From the NCBI RefSeq assembly GCF_047663525.1, contig NC_092604.1, positions 11,581,501 to 11,645,500 on the forward strand: a stretch of 64,000 nucleotides of DNA, in the 5' to 3' direction. Below, one piece after another: positions 24,401 through 39,900 of the stretch. This stretch comes from Anas platyrhynchos (lineage: Eukaryota; Chordata; Aves; Anseriformes; Anatidae). Positions within the stretch are counted from its first letter, which is position 1. Every line of letters begins with the position of its first letter. Both the position numbers and the translations under genes were made by a program. Under the pieces are notes generated by a model. The model was given only the letters and a program-made list of their open reading frames with translations. It made no database searches and was not told the origin of the DNA.

Positions 24401-27400
24401 TCCAAAAGTGGGTAAAAAAATCTGGGTGCTGCAGCTGCACAGATTGTGTGTATGTGCAGCAACACCTACCCGCAGACTGAGCTTCCTCCAACAGGATGAT
24501 AGAGCATGATAATTATGGAAAATCTGTTTCAGAACAGGAAGTTTGGAGAAAAGGACTACATTAATGGAGGTTATTTTCAGTCAACCAACATTAATTAAAT
24601 GTTTAATGTAGATGGCTGTTGATAGAAAACCCTTCCCATTAACCTGTATCTCAGAGAGCAAAGCAATATCTGTGTAGCTGCCCTGGGTGGCTTGTCTCTG
24701 GTTACAAGGGAGCTGGAAAGGGAGCTCAGAAGCAAGGCACAGGCTGCAAACCAGACCGTGTCCCTGTCCAGCCCCTGGAGAATGACAGAGTCCCACCAGG
24801 AGCCACGCATCTCCCTGCAGAGAGGTCTCCCTCGGAGAATAAAGCCCTGAACCTTAGAAGATTAAATAAGACCTGGGCGGGCAGTGCCAAAAAGGACATA
24901 CGTGCAGCAAACTGCCCCCCATGTCCCCAGCTTCCCGTTCGAAGAGCAGGATGAGGTGTTGGTGCTCTGGGACCCCAGCCCAGGCAGGGACAGCGTGGCT
25001 CTGCCTCACCAGGCTGCTCCGTGGTGTACACATGGTTATACACAGCTCTAATTCACAGTAATCGAAGGTAGGTGCAGACCCTCTGTGGGCCCCCACGGGA
25101 GCAGCTGTAATGGAGAAGCATCAGGCAAAGCAGAAGTAAGACAGATTGCACTGATCTCCTGAGCACTGCAATTACCCAGAGAGCAGAGCTCCCACGTGTC
25201 TGAGCAGTGCAGTCAAACAAAGTCCTCAGAGCACCGCAGGAAAATATCAGCAATAAAAACCTCCCAAAAAATAAATCACAACCCTGCTGCGAGTGCTGCT
25301 CCAAAAGATGAGGAGAGCTCCTTGCAGACAAAATATCGCTGTTTTTAGAGTTTAGAAGTGGGAAGTGCAGCTCTATTGCGAACAGCTCCAGACTCATCTC
25401 CTTGTGAGCTGAGGACTCCCTCTGATGCAGTAGTGAGCTGCTCAGAAAGCCACACACTAAAGGAGCACCAGGATGCTAAAGAGTGAAACTAACACACCAA
25501 ACTTCATAGGATTGTGCTACCGAACAGGGAGAGTGCTTTGTTCTTAGCCACTGGTAAACCCATGCCTGTAACACACATCACCAACGGAGCTAGGAGCTAG
25601 GTTAGAAAATGTGACGGTAACGGCAGCTGAGTCGGGTCTCTGCTCTGACTTCCCCTGTTGCTACCAGTGATAATGAGTTACGTGTCTGCAGCTGGCTGCA
25701 TGCATATTCCCTTCAACACTTCATTTAAACAAAGCCACCTGTTAAAAACTGTTTGCCAGCCTCATTCACAAATACAAAACATCCCGCATTACAAAATCAG
25801 TGCTCTTGAACATGATCCTAGCAGAGCCAGTTGCGACAGCACCGTTTTGTGTTTACATGTTTAATTAGAGCTGTGAAAACAGTGATTCATGTTCATGCAA
25901 GAAATCCCGCAGGTGCATCTTTCCATAAGAAATGTTCCCATTTCACGCACGGCTGCTCGGCCGTCCGCAGGGGCGGCTGACGGAGATCTGTTGTTAATGC
26001 AAATCACTCACTGATGGGAATTCTCCAAACTGCCAGAAAATGTTTATGCAATTTCATCCTTATTTTGATTCAATTACCTATAGAAGTGGCTTTCTGCGTC
26101 CCTAGAGAGCCAAAGAGATCGCAGCACTTTTGCCATAAGTTCATTTTTAAACTTGCACTGGGTGGCCTCACAGCCCAAGGCAGAGCAGGCAGCGGTCAGG
26201 CAGAGGCCTGATGTCCTGAGCCTGTTAGATGAGGGACCTCAGCTCTGCCTCCTGCTCCAGCAATGCTTTCTATTTGGTTGGTGCAAGTCCAAAGAGCTTC
26301 ATCTGGCAGTTGTGATGGTTTTAGCTGGCTGCAGAGCTGGTTGTGTTCAGAGGAGAGGGGTTGCTGGCTACTCCTGTATCATCACGGTGTATTCTGTAGA
26401 AACTGGATTGACTTCCACTGATGTTAGCAGGAGTCTTCCCAGCACCTAGGCAGGGCTGGATTCAGCTTGACATCAGGCTTTCCGACCACAAGAAGGCATT
26501 TCTCAAAAGCCAAAAGAAATAGTGGCATTGTCTGAAAAACTAACACAACACAAATGCAGAAACTATACTCAGCATATTTGCCTGACAAATATTAGAATTG
26601 CTTTGTAAGAAATCCCTTTTATCTCTTCTCTTTCATCCCCCTTTGCTTCCACTTCCTGAAGACTACATCCAAGATGTGCTAGTGGAGACTGCTCTAATCG
26701 TTTTAGCAGTTTCTGGGTCACGAAAAACAAAGAAAAGCTTATTAACAAGAAAAATGAAATGAGATTTCCCTAAGCTGATTGCTGATTAAAAAAATTTCCA
26801 CATTCATTTTTCTGTATAAAAAGAAGACATCTGTCACCAGCTCAGTGTGTCCCAGGGTCCTTGCCTGTATTTCAGCTGAGGCTTGATCAACAAATGCCCG
26901 TTTTCACACCTTCCTTCCTCATCTTTTTAGTTAAGCTCAGATAGTTACAGATCAAAACAAATTAAACCCGGTTAGCTGCGATCTTTGTCAGGACTGCGAG
27001 GTTTGGTGCTGATGTTGTTTTGGAATATTGAAGTGTGTGTATCCATAACTAACCTCAGTTGGGCCACAACCATGCTCAGCACAAGTCCCAGAAGCAGTGG
27101 ACCAGCGAGTGTTACTCTGGGGAGTTTCTAAAATGATTTCAGAAAACTTTGCCGAGGTTCAGAGCTAGATTGTGCAACCAAGTACTAGCAACAGACCAGA
27201 TTGTACAGTGCAACCTCAATAAATTAAGCTAGGTTGTTTCTGCTCTCCACCAGGCTGAAAAATAATTCCATCTCTTTCCGAGCAGTAATTAGAGTAGGTA
27301 ATGAAGAGAGTTTTTAGCTTTCCTGACAACATCAAAGCACAAGAAAGGGGATTTTGTACATTGGCAGGTGTGACTTTTCAGTGAATCTTTTATTTCCATT

Positions 27401-30400
27401 TAACAAAATTTAATAAATGATAGATCTGATAAAACAAAATAGCCATCCTCTAGTTCAACAGTTGCTTATGGTCGTGCATCACCTCAAAAAATCTCTGGGT
27501 AATTGTTGCTGCCTTGACACAGCCTGCAGAGAGAACCCGCAGCTCAGAGGAACCACCGCTGGCCTGAGACGATCCTGGAAGTTCAGCATCGGGAGGGAAT
27601 TGCCTGCTGGTCTCCTCCAGAGAGCCTGAGGACACCGGACGGCCTCAGAACCCAGCCTTCTGCCACTCCAACCAGTGGATCAAAGACTCGAGACGGCTTC
27701 AAGCAGGACTTTGGTAAGGTGGCATTCCCCACGGTGTCAGTGCGGTGGGTGCTCCGTGCCCTCCCCAGGTGCTTCTTGCGCTATTGCAGGAGAATGAATA
27801 GCCTTTGGTTACGAGAGAGCTCTTGCTAAAAGTTCTGAAAAACTGAAAAACTTGAGGGGTGAAGGGAAATTTCAAGGAGCCGGTGAGCATTCCAGATTTT
27901 GAAGGTGATGAACGAATAAAGACAAAAATGTGGAATTGACCAGAACGTCACCACACAGGATGCTGTGCCGTGACACAGGGACAGCCCCAGAGAGCCCCTA
28001 ATGGAACAAACCCCATCCAGATCAGAGCCCCTTGCAGCTTCCTCTGAAGGTCTCAAGGAGCTTTGCAATGAACTCCTCGTAATTAACACATCAGAGAAGT
28101 GTGGGACGTGATCCTCCTTGTACAGCAAGGGGCAGCTCAGAACATTCACAGGGTTAACAAAGGACGCGGGGCGAATGGAGACACATGCTCGAGAATCCCA
28201 CATGGCTGGCAAAGCATCGCCACTGCTGCTGACAACAAGTATTTGCATAGAAACAAGGGGATTTTGTTGTCCAAAGGGTTAAGCAGCAAACGGCAGCGTG
28301 CAGGCCTGCTCTGGCTGGAGAGCCCTGCTCGCTTCCACCAAACGGCAGCAGATGGTGCATTGTTTTAAGGGCTTTTCCAGACAAAAGAACAAGCTCAGAT
28401 ATCCTTTCCTCAAAGAGGGTACTTACAAAGAGCCTTTGCTCTTATTAAGGATTCTTCATTGTTTTCCCCACAACATTTTATAAGTCATATTGGATTTTGA
28501 GGTGGTGGAGAAGCCAGCGTTGTTTACGCTGCTTCTCCCCAGCCCCCGGGGACTGCGAGGGTACCTTACACAATTGGACACAAGTCCATTGTCTGAAGTG
28601 TTCACCGCGAGTGAAAGACACTGCATTTATTGAATATTAATAATTAAAGCCCCCAATTCTGGGAGCTATCTGACAAAAATACCCTACTCAGCACTCGAAC
28701 AATAGGAGCTGCTGCCTGGTGTCTGTGCCAGGAGAGCCCCGTCCCTTCCCTCAGCAGTTGTAAGAGCTGCTGAGTCCAAACCCAGGTTTGTCTGCAAGCC
28801 AGCAGTTCCACTTCGGGCCATGTTGCTGCAGATGAGGCACAGAACTGTCAGCCTGAAGACAATGTTGCTCTGAAATATGGGTCACAAGTGGATCTGTTCT
28901 CCTCTCTTATCAGGGAACGGCTGTTCAGCTGCGGGGCCGCATTGTCTGCCCGATGCATCACGCCGGCAGCTGATCCCGTTCTCTTTCACGCAGCCCAGAA
29001 GTTACCGTGCACACGCAGCATAATGATGTGTAATTATACATCTGACGCAAAATATAAATATTTACATTTAAAAGATACATGCAGCACCTAACCGCTAATT
29101 GCTGTGCCAAAGACGTTAGATGTTCCTGCAGTAAGCACGCTTGGCAGAATAACAAATTGCAATTTCAAACGTAACAAAACGGTACAAGAAGTGAATATTC
29201 ACAAAATACTTGTAAATATTTATATTTATATATATTTTATATATTTATATATATATATTTATATATATTTATAACTATATAACTGCAGCACACCCCCTGA
29301 ATACAGCCCCAGCACCCAGGTTTCTGTGTCACTCTTAAATAGGGGAATGAGGTGGTTTTAAAACCATTTGGCCTATGCCCTTCCTACAGCCTTGTGTTTG
29401 GAGTATGAACCAGAAGGTTCATTTCAGCAAGCCAGACCCCCCCCCCCACCCCTTTTTTTTTTAGTACCTGGGAGACAACAAAGTATAAGCTGAAATTCCT
29501 TGTTAAACAGGTATTTTAAACAGGTATTTTCTAAGTGTTTAATCTTCAGCATAGCTACAGGTTTAAAGTAATTGGCATTAAGAAACCAAATGGAATGCTA
29601 CCCGTTATAATAAAACACAATTTTATCCTTCATTAAAAAATAAAAATAAAAAAATCCTGTGTAACATCTTTCCCCTTAGCTGCTGACCGGCTTACCTCCT
29701 CGTATCACTAGAGGGAGCTGCCTTCTTGCTTGTAGGAGAGGGAGAACTGATTAAACTAATGGCATCAGCAAGGCTAACAGCATGGTTTCAGCTAATTGTC
29801 CTCTGATTGATAGTTTAGAGACGAGAGAGCTCTTCGTGTTTTGCTTCAAAATGCTGCGCTATTTTTCCTGCTTTACAAAGCTTCTGTCTGGCGGAGCTTC
29901 GGTGAGCGCCTCCAAAGCAGCCTGCAATGAGGGCAGCGCAGGAGCAGAGGATGCTTCGTGACTGTGACAGGCAGCACCAGAACTGCTCTTGAGAATCGCT
30001 CTCACTTCCTCTGACACCATTTTTTTCTATGAACTTGTTTCTTTCCACACCCTCACAAACTGTATTCGCACTGCTCTAGCTTGGCTGAACAACGTCCTGC
30101 CTCCCGTGTGTGCACAGCAGTCAGGACTTGGTCCTTCTCTGTGCCACCCCGTAACATGCTGCTACCTGTAAAATACTGCTGCAAAGCGTGTGGAGAAGGG
30201 AGTGTTTCTTGCTCTGTTGTGTCCTGTGTCACTTTGCCATACAGGCTGGGGCTTTGTTATCGATACTGGAAGTGCAGTGGACTGAGGGAATTTTATAAGT
30301 GGTGAGAAATAGAAGAAACATTTCATGGACATTCAGGGTCCCGGTTAGGGCCTGATTCAGGCCCATCTCTCTCCCGTCAGCTTGTGGCAAGAGCTGCTTG

Positions 30401-33400
30401 GCTGCTCCGTATGTGATGCCCCGCGGGGAAGGGTCAGTAGCAGGGAGGCGTACTGCCAAGTGCTGCAACATCTGGCTGGAAGCTGAACTCTGGCCAACCC
30501 TACGCACTGCAGGATTTAGATGTAAGCACAAAACATGCAGAGGGCAGGAGCAGCACAGGCCGCATTAATCCCTAGTTTAGCAAGCAGCCGCTCTTTGGTG
30601 ACAAGTGGGATGCCAGCTGGATTTAGAGAGGAGAGAGGAGGCTGATCCGGTGGGTACAGAAATCCAGATTCTCCAAGGTACTCGAGAATGCAGATGAGCC
30701 CATTGATTTTCCTTGGTAAACGAGTACAGCCTTCAAGTTTAGAGTCTCCTGAATAGGGCTCTTGGCTCAGGTCTTGCTAGAGAAGGGCCAAACAGCCACA
30801 GTATTTGTTTGTGCTGCATATCTCAGTTGTGGTCAGCAGTTAGCAAACCTTGTTTCTGAATTTCCATTCACTATAATCACTATGGCTCTGTTCCTACACA
30901 CGAACAAACACATGGCTATAGCATTTCATCCCTTGCCTGAAGAGCATCACTAAATAATAAAGCGACAGAGACAGTGCAGTAATTTTGGAGATAGAAAGAT
31001 TGCCTGATTGGGTATCACGAGGGCCAGGTACTCCTGGATCTGATGCTCCATTCCACAGCAGCCTTTCAGCACCATTTTCAACCCATCTTCATATACCTCC
31101 AACACAGTCCAAGTTGTGCTTCTATCCAAAGTTGCAAGTATGTAGTTTTGTAATGACTGCTTTGGACTGATTGCTGACATGGGCAGAAAGAGGAAGAGCT
31201 GTCCTTGAGTAAAGCAGCAGTAAGTGCTTCTGCCTAGCTTCGAGTGATTAGAAAAATGAGACTTTTAGCCCAGCTTTTTTAATTACATGTCACAGAGATT
31301 CTACAGGGTTTTACTGAGATTCTGCAGGTGCAGCGGAAAGTGATTTAATAAATAGCATTCTGTAAAAAAAAGAAGACTGAGTGTATGAACATTGAAGCTA
31401 TCTGGGTATGCAGTAAAATGCCATTCATCATAAGGTAAGAGGACATGAAGTTTAGCCAGATGGTATTTTCTTTGATGCAGGATGTCACAACACAAGAAAT
31501 GCATCTGGCAATAGCCACAGTCAGGAAAACTGTGTTCAAGAGGAGGGAAAACAGATCAGAACAAACTTTTTATTCACCTTCAGATCACTACCATTGGTCA
31601 GTCCTTGAGCAGAATGGCAATAACATTGTTCAGTTTGAAGCACAAATTGAAAATACTTCCTGACAGCAACAGATTCCTGTACTTCAGAATGGCCCAAATG
31701 TTAGCAATGAAACTACTCAGACAACTTAGCATCAATAGATTTAGGTTGTAATTTTTTTTTGTATAAGGTTACCTTATTTCTTTGTATTTAAGGGGACATC
31801 CTCATCTAGTTGTTGAAAATGATGAGCTATCTGTATACCTATTGAAGAGCTGTTCAGTTGCCTTTTTTTTTTTTTTTTTATTACATTGCTTAAAACAAGT
31901 AATAAAACTTCCTTGTAGAAACAATGGCACTTTCACCCATAGGATTATCCTAAATATACCATTTCACGAAATTATCTCTGGTAGCTATTAAGGAGTCTGA
32001 ATCAGTCCCCAGAATTGGAAAGATTGGGGTAAAAACATTTTTTATTCATTTTTTTAATGAATAAGCTCTTTAATGGCCATGTGATTTCTAAATCAATCAG
32101 CATGATTTTGCCTTTTCAAACAACCACCCAGAACCAGGAGATATGTATTACTGACATAAAAGATGAGATTTTCACCCAGTCTTAGGGGGGTTAAGAAAAG
32201 CCTCCTATTGTAAAAAAACTTTGATAACTGGAAACACTCTAAGATGGAAGTGAAATTCTCAACCAAGCTGTTTATAAAAATGCAGCAACATATTCTAATA
32301 GAAAATCTGGATCAGTCTTGAAGCATTAACATTTTATTTCACTCACATCCTTGTAAACATAAAGAGCATTTTGGCATGCAAAGAAGTCCACATCACTGAT
32401 CCTCCCCATGTTACGAATCCTTCGGTATTTAAAACAAAACCAAGCCCTACATGTTGTGGGCTTATCCTGGGGTACAGGGTAATTTGGATTCAGACAACCT
32501 GAATAGGGCTACAGATTTTATCTGAAGTTTCCAAGTCAAACCTATTTCTATTTATGACCCACACAATTCATTTATGACTCTGGTTGCTCTGACAGTGTCA
32601 CAGCTCAGAGTAAACACTCAACCTGTTTGCATAAGCTTAGCAATTCATCTGAGAAGCTCAGAGCAGCCAAGAACATATCACTGGTAAACATTACATCACC
32701 TACACTGTAAAAGACAGACAGGAGAGTCCCAATAAGGAAGCAGCAGTGCAATAGGTGCACCTGGAGCAAGAGATATTTACCCCACTTGAAAGCAAAAGCT
32801 TTTTTTCCACGGGTTTGTCTCCCCTGTGACAAAAGAGAGAAGACAAGTCTGCAGAGAAGCTGCAAGATGGAGGGGCACGCGGGATGCTGCTAGAGATCCC
32901 AGAGAGGTTGGGAAGCTTTTCTTCTTCTGTAACTGGTGGGTCTGACTCTGATGATGCAGAGGAGGAGCAGGGAGAAAAAAGAGCAGCAATAGTGCACCCT
33001 CTGGACTTCAGGCCAGGGTGTGGTTTGGAAAGCGAACGGCTTCTCCATCCTTCTTCTTTCTGGGGCTGGCCCCTCCGAATCCTACCCCTTCCCCTCTCCC
33101 CAGTGCTCGCAGGAGTTGATGCTAACAGATTTCTTGTCAGGCTGGAGGTAGTGACAATTCCCTCCTTCAGATATGGCAGAAGATGTAAGTGCATGCAGAG
33201 AAGTTATTCCAGGAAAAAAAAAAAAAAAGCAGATGTCAGATTTGGGAGGCCTCCAAAAACAGGCCCAGGGAGGATTCAAAAGGAAAATGCAGGTAGGAGC
33301 CACGTACACAGCCCCTTTCTGCTCTCACCGATCTCCTCTGTATGTCTATGCATTAAGACTCAGGCACATTTGAAGAAGTACAGCCACGTCTGAAACGCAG

Positions 33401-33895
33401 CAGAGTTGAGGATCAGATGTCCTGGAACCCCACTGAAAATATCACGATGCTGTTAAATTATTTACAGGGTGTGCCAGCCTCAGTTGTGACCCAGAAAGCC
33501 ATCCCTCCCAGCAAAATACTTAGCAAATCCTTAAATCTCCATGGACTTTGAGAGCACAGAAATGCAGTTTGAGGGCAACATCCCACTAAAATCTGAAAGA
33601 ATCTGCTTCCACTGCCTCCCTTTAGTAACCTCTGATACTTTGTTCAGCTGGTACCTATTAAATGGAACACAGATTTCATTTTATTTTATTTTATTTTATT
33701 TCTTAAGAAATGGGTGACTGTTAACATCTATTTTCTAAGCTTCTGCAGGTGCGGGAGACCCTAGCTGCGCAGAACTGGAGGAGAAATACAGGAGCCATCT
33801 GGACAATTTGAGACAAACCTCCCTGCTGCTGGCTCACAGACTGAAGGTACAGTCAGCAACCTATGCAAAGAGCAATGCCGGGGCTGCTATCACAG

Positions 33896-33928
<33 letters not shown>

Positions 33929-36900
33929 GTGGTGCTAGCAACCACCAGACCCAGGTGTGATTAGGTTATAATCAGTTGGCATCAGCTGGTTCTGCAACAG
34001 GTTCATAAAACCCATGTAGCTGCAAAGGGGAGGTGCTGACCTTAATTCACCACTTGTAAATCACATATTAGCTCTGGTGGGCAAGAATGGGTTATTTTGC
34101 TCTAGATAAAGAAGCATTTGGACTGCCTTCTAAAGGCAGCAGGGTGTAACAGGAGTTGGTGGCGTGGTACCTGTGCTGCCTTCTTCTGGAGTTTGCTGCC
34201 CTTAGGGACCCAGCTCTGAGGAATCACGTGGCTCAGTTAAAATATCATTTATAGCATGCTATTTCCTAATGCAGGCCCATCAGCTCCAGCAGAAGCAGCA
34301 ACTTACTGTGCTGAGTGAGAAAGCAAAGCGAGAGGTTCAAGAAAGCCAGAGGTTCTTGAGTGACCTCCTTCAAGACAATGTAAAGGTAAATTAATTCAGT
34401 TTGTGTACCATTGCTTCTGAATTCAGCAAAACATTTTCCTGATCTCTATGTTTCGTTCTGTTTTTTATCTCACTTGGAGTCCCTTAATCAAATTTTCTAA
34501 CTGGTAAGGAATGTAGATCAGGGTAACGTTTTTCAGAAGCACCCACATCTCTCAGGTAACAAAGTCCCTTAGGCTGTTATTTGGATTGTGGTTCTGAAAT
34601 CACTTATACTGCAGCTGTTGTTTTTTGTAAAATCAAGAGAAGGGGTTTTAAGCCCTCAGGAGATAACTACTGCGATGTTTGTTTACGCATGAGAGCACAG
34701 TGAGATGCTAATCATAACCAAAAGTTATAATTTCAGGAAAAAAACACCATGCTGTTTATTAATTGTTTACCTTTCTGCACTGGATTCTGAAGTCTTGTAG
34801 AAACTGATGGACTTCAGCGACAATTTGTCAGAATAAAAATTTAGCTCCACATCCATAAACATAAGCTCAGGCCTCATCTGCAATTCCAAGCTCTCTTACA
34901 TAATTGTGAACATTTGCTTTGGAAGATACTTCAGCTCAATGAATCCTCTCGATCTGTTTGTACAGCTCAGACAGAAGTGATCTCTGTATTTTTATTTATT
35001 TTTCAAAGCCCTTGGGATGAGCACAGTACCCCAACTCCCATGAGCAGAGCTCTAAATAAGAAACATTTTGTGACCTTTCTTCCCTATGCCCACACAGTTA
35101 CTTCACTGTGAGTAGTATCCATCTCATTAGTTACTCCAGTTCTTTAGGAACCATGAGCATTATTTATGAAAACATCTGTATCTAAGAGGACTGGGGGGGG
35201 GGAGTTCTGCTTCCAAACACATCATTCAGTTCTACGGACAACTTCTGTTTTTGCAGATGTGCAGTAGCTCCAAAGGCGGTTATTTTTCTGTGCCAAAACT
35301 GGACCACGCAGAGCAAACATGGACAGGATCCCAGTCTGAAGGTGACAACGCATTTGGCAGGTACAGAGTGCAGTAGGCAGCGAGGCACTCAGGTGGTTTA
35401 GGTTGTGGTTTGACAAAATGAATGACTTGGGACTCTAGAGCTGTGCATTGTTCCTAAAACAGATGTTTGCTTCAAGTTGTTTTGGAGCAGCTTACATGGC
35501 AATCCCAATGCCTTTAAGACGAGGGTCTAATCCCTTTGATCGTTCATACTTCTGTGAAGTATCCATCTTTGTGATACAGTCTTTCTACTCTGATTAATGC
35601 ACAGACCATAGGAGAAACATCTTTTCAGGGTTACGGGGAAATCGTGTATATTTTTTTCTTAAGGTACAACCACCTTTGGGAAATGTATGGGAAAAAATCC
35701 TTTTCCTCACTTTCCTTTACCATCATATACCTTGGCATGACTGAAAATATTGTATGTGCATTCTTATGTTTATTTATTGTTCTTAACATTCCTATGTTTA
35801 TTTAAAGTGGCATAGATTAAAGACTTTGATAGTTGCTCTTAGACTCTTATGGATACAATAACAAGAAAGGAAACTTGCACAGGTAAAGCTTCCAGTACTG
35901 CATAAAAATAAGCACCATGCTGGTTTATAAAATATTCAGCCTCCAGAGGACTTTTCTATGAAAGCTAAGGGTTGAAATTGAATCTCTGACTGCAATAAAA
36001 AATTACCTTTCTTTCCTACCTTCAGTAATGAAGAGATGCATTCACTGAAACTGTCTGAATTGAATACGGAAAGAGATCACAATCTGGTGGATCCCAAAAT
36101 AGTGGAACAAAGAAAATCTCCGGGAGGAAGGGATTCGCATTGCTCAACCCTCCAAGAAGGTGAACTCTGATTTAAGGGATTTGGTGGTTCTGAGTAAACA
36201 AACGCTTTTCAGCCTTGATTAAGACATAGCATAGCATCCAAGGGCTACAACACTTAATTAAAAATTTTGTTAACTTCCAAACTGACTCTGAAATTTCTGA
36301 AGGCAGCACAAGAATAAGCCTGGCTGCTGAGTCTCTACAGAGACTGCTTGCATTCACAAAGGGATGCTAACTCATGTACTGTGTGAACAGTTTCTTGTGG
36401 AGAGTATATTAGCAGCATATAGCTCTAACCTTCACTTTTTTTATGCCCAAACATTCATGTTTAGAAACAAGGCACATCACTCCATTTAGTCCTTTTGTTA
36501 GAGAAATGTTTTACTTAGTGATTTTAAATCTTCCTCTCCTTAGGATCCCTGCCGGCAGAGGACGGGGAGCTGCTGCACATCCACCAAGCCTCGAATCTGT
36601 CGTCACCTCTGGGAAATGCTCTCCATGGGGAGCCTGGAGCAGCAGATGGCTCTGCAGAGAGCAGTGACCAGGCCAGCTTGGACAGCCAGGTAACCCCAGC
36701 TCTGCTGCTGGCCTGCAGGACGTTCCTAGTTCTTATTTTTTGTTTGTTTTACCACTCGCACAGCAGTTCTCCAGTCACTGTGGTGCTCTGCTCTGTCTGT
36801 CCCCAGTGGAGTGAGGTCGGCCGGCACTATGGAAGCTCCAGCACCTTCCGCCACTTCAGCCTGGCCATGGCGGAGCAGTGCCTGAGGGGAGAGGAGCTGC

Positions 36901-39900
36901 GAGCTCGACACCAGGCTGCCCTCCTCAAGCTCCGCAGAAAAGCTCTCCGGGCAAAAGCCAGGGCTGAGCTGGCCTGGCTGGGCCACCAGAAGCGGTGAGG
37001 CCGGGGGCAGGTCACCACAAGCCTGCCCTGGGGTCTCTGTGAGGGGACGGGTCTTTGGGGGAGCGGCTGGACACTGACTAGTTCTGGGGGAAAGGCGCAA
37101 GTACAAAATCCCTCTCTCTTAAGGAGAGGAGCTTGTGCAGTCTTCCTTTCAGACTGTGGAAGAAATGGCTGCTGCAGCCTCCCTCAGGTGTGGTGTGAGG
37201 CGTCCCTCAGTGATGGGTGAAGCCCGCTGCGGCTGAGGGCAGAGCCCACCGGGTGGGCTGAGGCCCTGCTGGGGACCCTCACCACTTGGTACCCTGCACT
37301 GGATGTCCCAAGGAGGCCCAAAACACCTCAGAGTTCCAGGCTGGGTGGCCCTGGGTGTCCTCAAAGCCCAGCAGAACTGCTACAGAGCCTTCCATGGCTA
37401 CTGCTGCTTGAGGGCTGTTTAGAGAGAAGCTTTGCTCCTGTCCCTTTGTTTTTTCAAGACTTATGCTCACGGCAATAAATGATCTGACTCTGATACCTGT
37501 CTTTCTCTGGTTTTCAGCTGCCTGGAAAGCCTGCAGGATAGTAAGGGAGCCTCTGCTGTGGCTGAGAAGCAGCACAAAATTTTAACAGAGCTGGAACAGG
37601 AGCAGGTAACGCTACAGCAAGAGCCAGGCTTCCTCTTGTGTGTGGTGGAAGGATGCAACACTGGGACGTGGCTGGAGCAAAATTCTCTGGATGCTTTAAG
37701 AGCAGTATTGCCTTATGTTAATGAATACCAGACATGTTTTTTTTTTTTAAAGTATATCTCTTTTCTACTATCTTTGCTCTTATACTCCTTCCTTTTTCTG
37801 CTTTGTTTAGGTAGAAATACAGCACCTGCAAAATCTCTACAGGGCAGCCCATCAAGAAAGGAAGCTTTTACTAAAGCAGCAAAGAGAAATCTTAATGATG
37901 CAGCATTCAACAGCACAGCTCCAGGAAGAGCTGCATAATTTGACTGGGAAGAAAAAGGTTAAGTCACTTTAGAAGTGATAGCTTTTAGTTGTAGGGTTAG
38001 CCCTTCCTCAGACTGTAACACACAGAATTTCTGGCCTTAGTCTCACAAGGATTACGTTTTTCATTATTTCAATGGAATCTAAGACAACGATTCTTACATA
38101 AGAGGTTCTTACCTGGATATGCAGTGGTACTTCAATGCTTTTAAAACATTCAATTCTCACCTAAGGTTGTTACCACTAAACTCAGTCATAGCCCTTTGAT
38201 TACTTTTGCTGTCTTAATGAGGCTGTTACAAGATCTTTTGTGTGTGTGTGTTTGTTTTTTTGAATGGATAATAACTGAAGTCAGAAGAACTGACACTGCA
38301 ACTAAGGAACCCAGGTGAAAACTTACGCACTATCCTTTTCCTTTTAGCTTACAAGGAGCCCAGCAACTGAAGAAGCAAATAAGCCAAAGACAAGACAGAT
38401 TTCAAGCTCAAAGTTCAACTCCTTGGCAGAATCTACAGCATGCTCAGAAAGGCCTGATATGACTGGGGATAAAAAGAATTGTGCCCAGCTAAGGAATGAA
38501 CAAAGCAAGAAGTATGATAGGTAAGTACAACCCTTTCCACAGTGATAACTGAAGACAAAAAACAATCCAGTAGAGAAGACAGAAGCAGTTATAGCCTAGA
38601 TAATTGTGTGAGCTTTAAATGGTCCCAAGAGGGAGTTTTATAATGACAAGTTTTGAAAACCTCTGTGGTCAAGCAATTGATGCATCAAGATCGCTGCTTA
38701 ACATTCTGACCGATACTGTCTCATTGATCGGTGTCCTCTACCTGTCCAATCCACCGTCTCATGTCTAAAACAGTAAGCTCCTTGGGGCAGGTACCAGCTT
38801 ATTGCAAGGTATGTGAACAAAACCAAGTAAATTTAAATCTGGATCAATACCTGGAGATCCTCTACCTACCACTTGCTAAACTGTTCAGGTAGAACACATT
38901 TACCATTTCCATATTATCAATAAGAACAAGTGTATTTTTTTTCAGATTTTTCTACCCTTTAAGAAGATTAAGTGCTCTTCTGTGCATGGGGGGGGGGGGG
39001 AGGAGGGAAGTGTTTTAACTGAAATTTGGGATTTTGCAGGAAAGGTATTTGAGTCATTATAAACAGTACAGCTAAATCAGTGATTCCTTCTAATGTTCAT
39101 ACGCACCCCTCCTATACCCCTTCCTGGTGTTACAAAGGCAGCAGCGTTATAATCTCAGTTCTGTTTTATATCACAAACACTAGCTCCTTCAATAGAACAT
39201 GCAAAATCTGAGCCTGAATTTTGGAGAGTGTATATATACACATGTAATCATGTAGTACTGTGGTTTGGATTTATCATTACAAATTCAACAAGCCTGTTTC
39301 ATGCACAAAAAAGCCATGTTGATCTGCCATCATAAACTGACTGCACATGAGAAGGAGTGGAAAGGGCTGTACTAGGTAATAAACTTTTAATTTTGTGTGT
39401 AAAAGGTTGAGCAATACTTGTTCTCCAGGCCATTGTGCTTTCATTAGAATGTCTCTGTACTCTTGCATTCAATGTCACAATCCTCCATGCTTTGAGAAAG
39501 CTTTGCAGGCTTTACATATTCATTTTTAAACTGCATTTTTGTGCACATAGGCATGACATTTCACTAGGATTATCTATAGTATGAACTGTTAAGCAGTGTC
39601 TAAGTCTGTGGGACTGGGACCTACCACTGTAATATTAGGAACAAAAGTAGCTTTGACATCAGACCTAGGCCAGTTAATTTACATAGCATTAATAACCTGG
39701 ATATTTTTTAATGATGCCATACAACATTTAATGATAACTCACACTTCCATGATGGCTTTTAACTACAAACCTGAAGCACTTTGCAACTATATGTTAATTA
39801 AACTTCAAAATACCCATATGAAATGAGTAGCAATGTATTGATTTAATTGGTGAAATTCACTCCTTTGTCATCTGCTGGCTCTAAGCCTATGTATCGCTTA

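Noticed and set aside
32830-33103. Upstream extension of exon 13, open in frame with an acidic GGSDSDDAEEEQ stretch
   Set aside because: Acceptors in the needed phase are weak (32,915 and 33,012), whereas 33,104 follows a textbook tract and fits the chain. It could still be an alternative exon.
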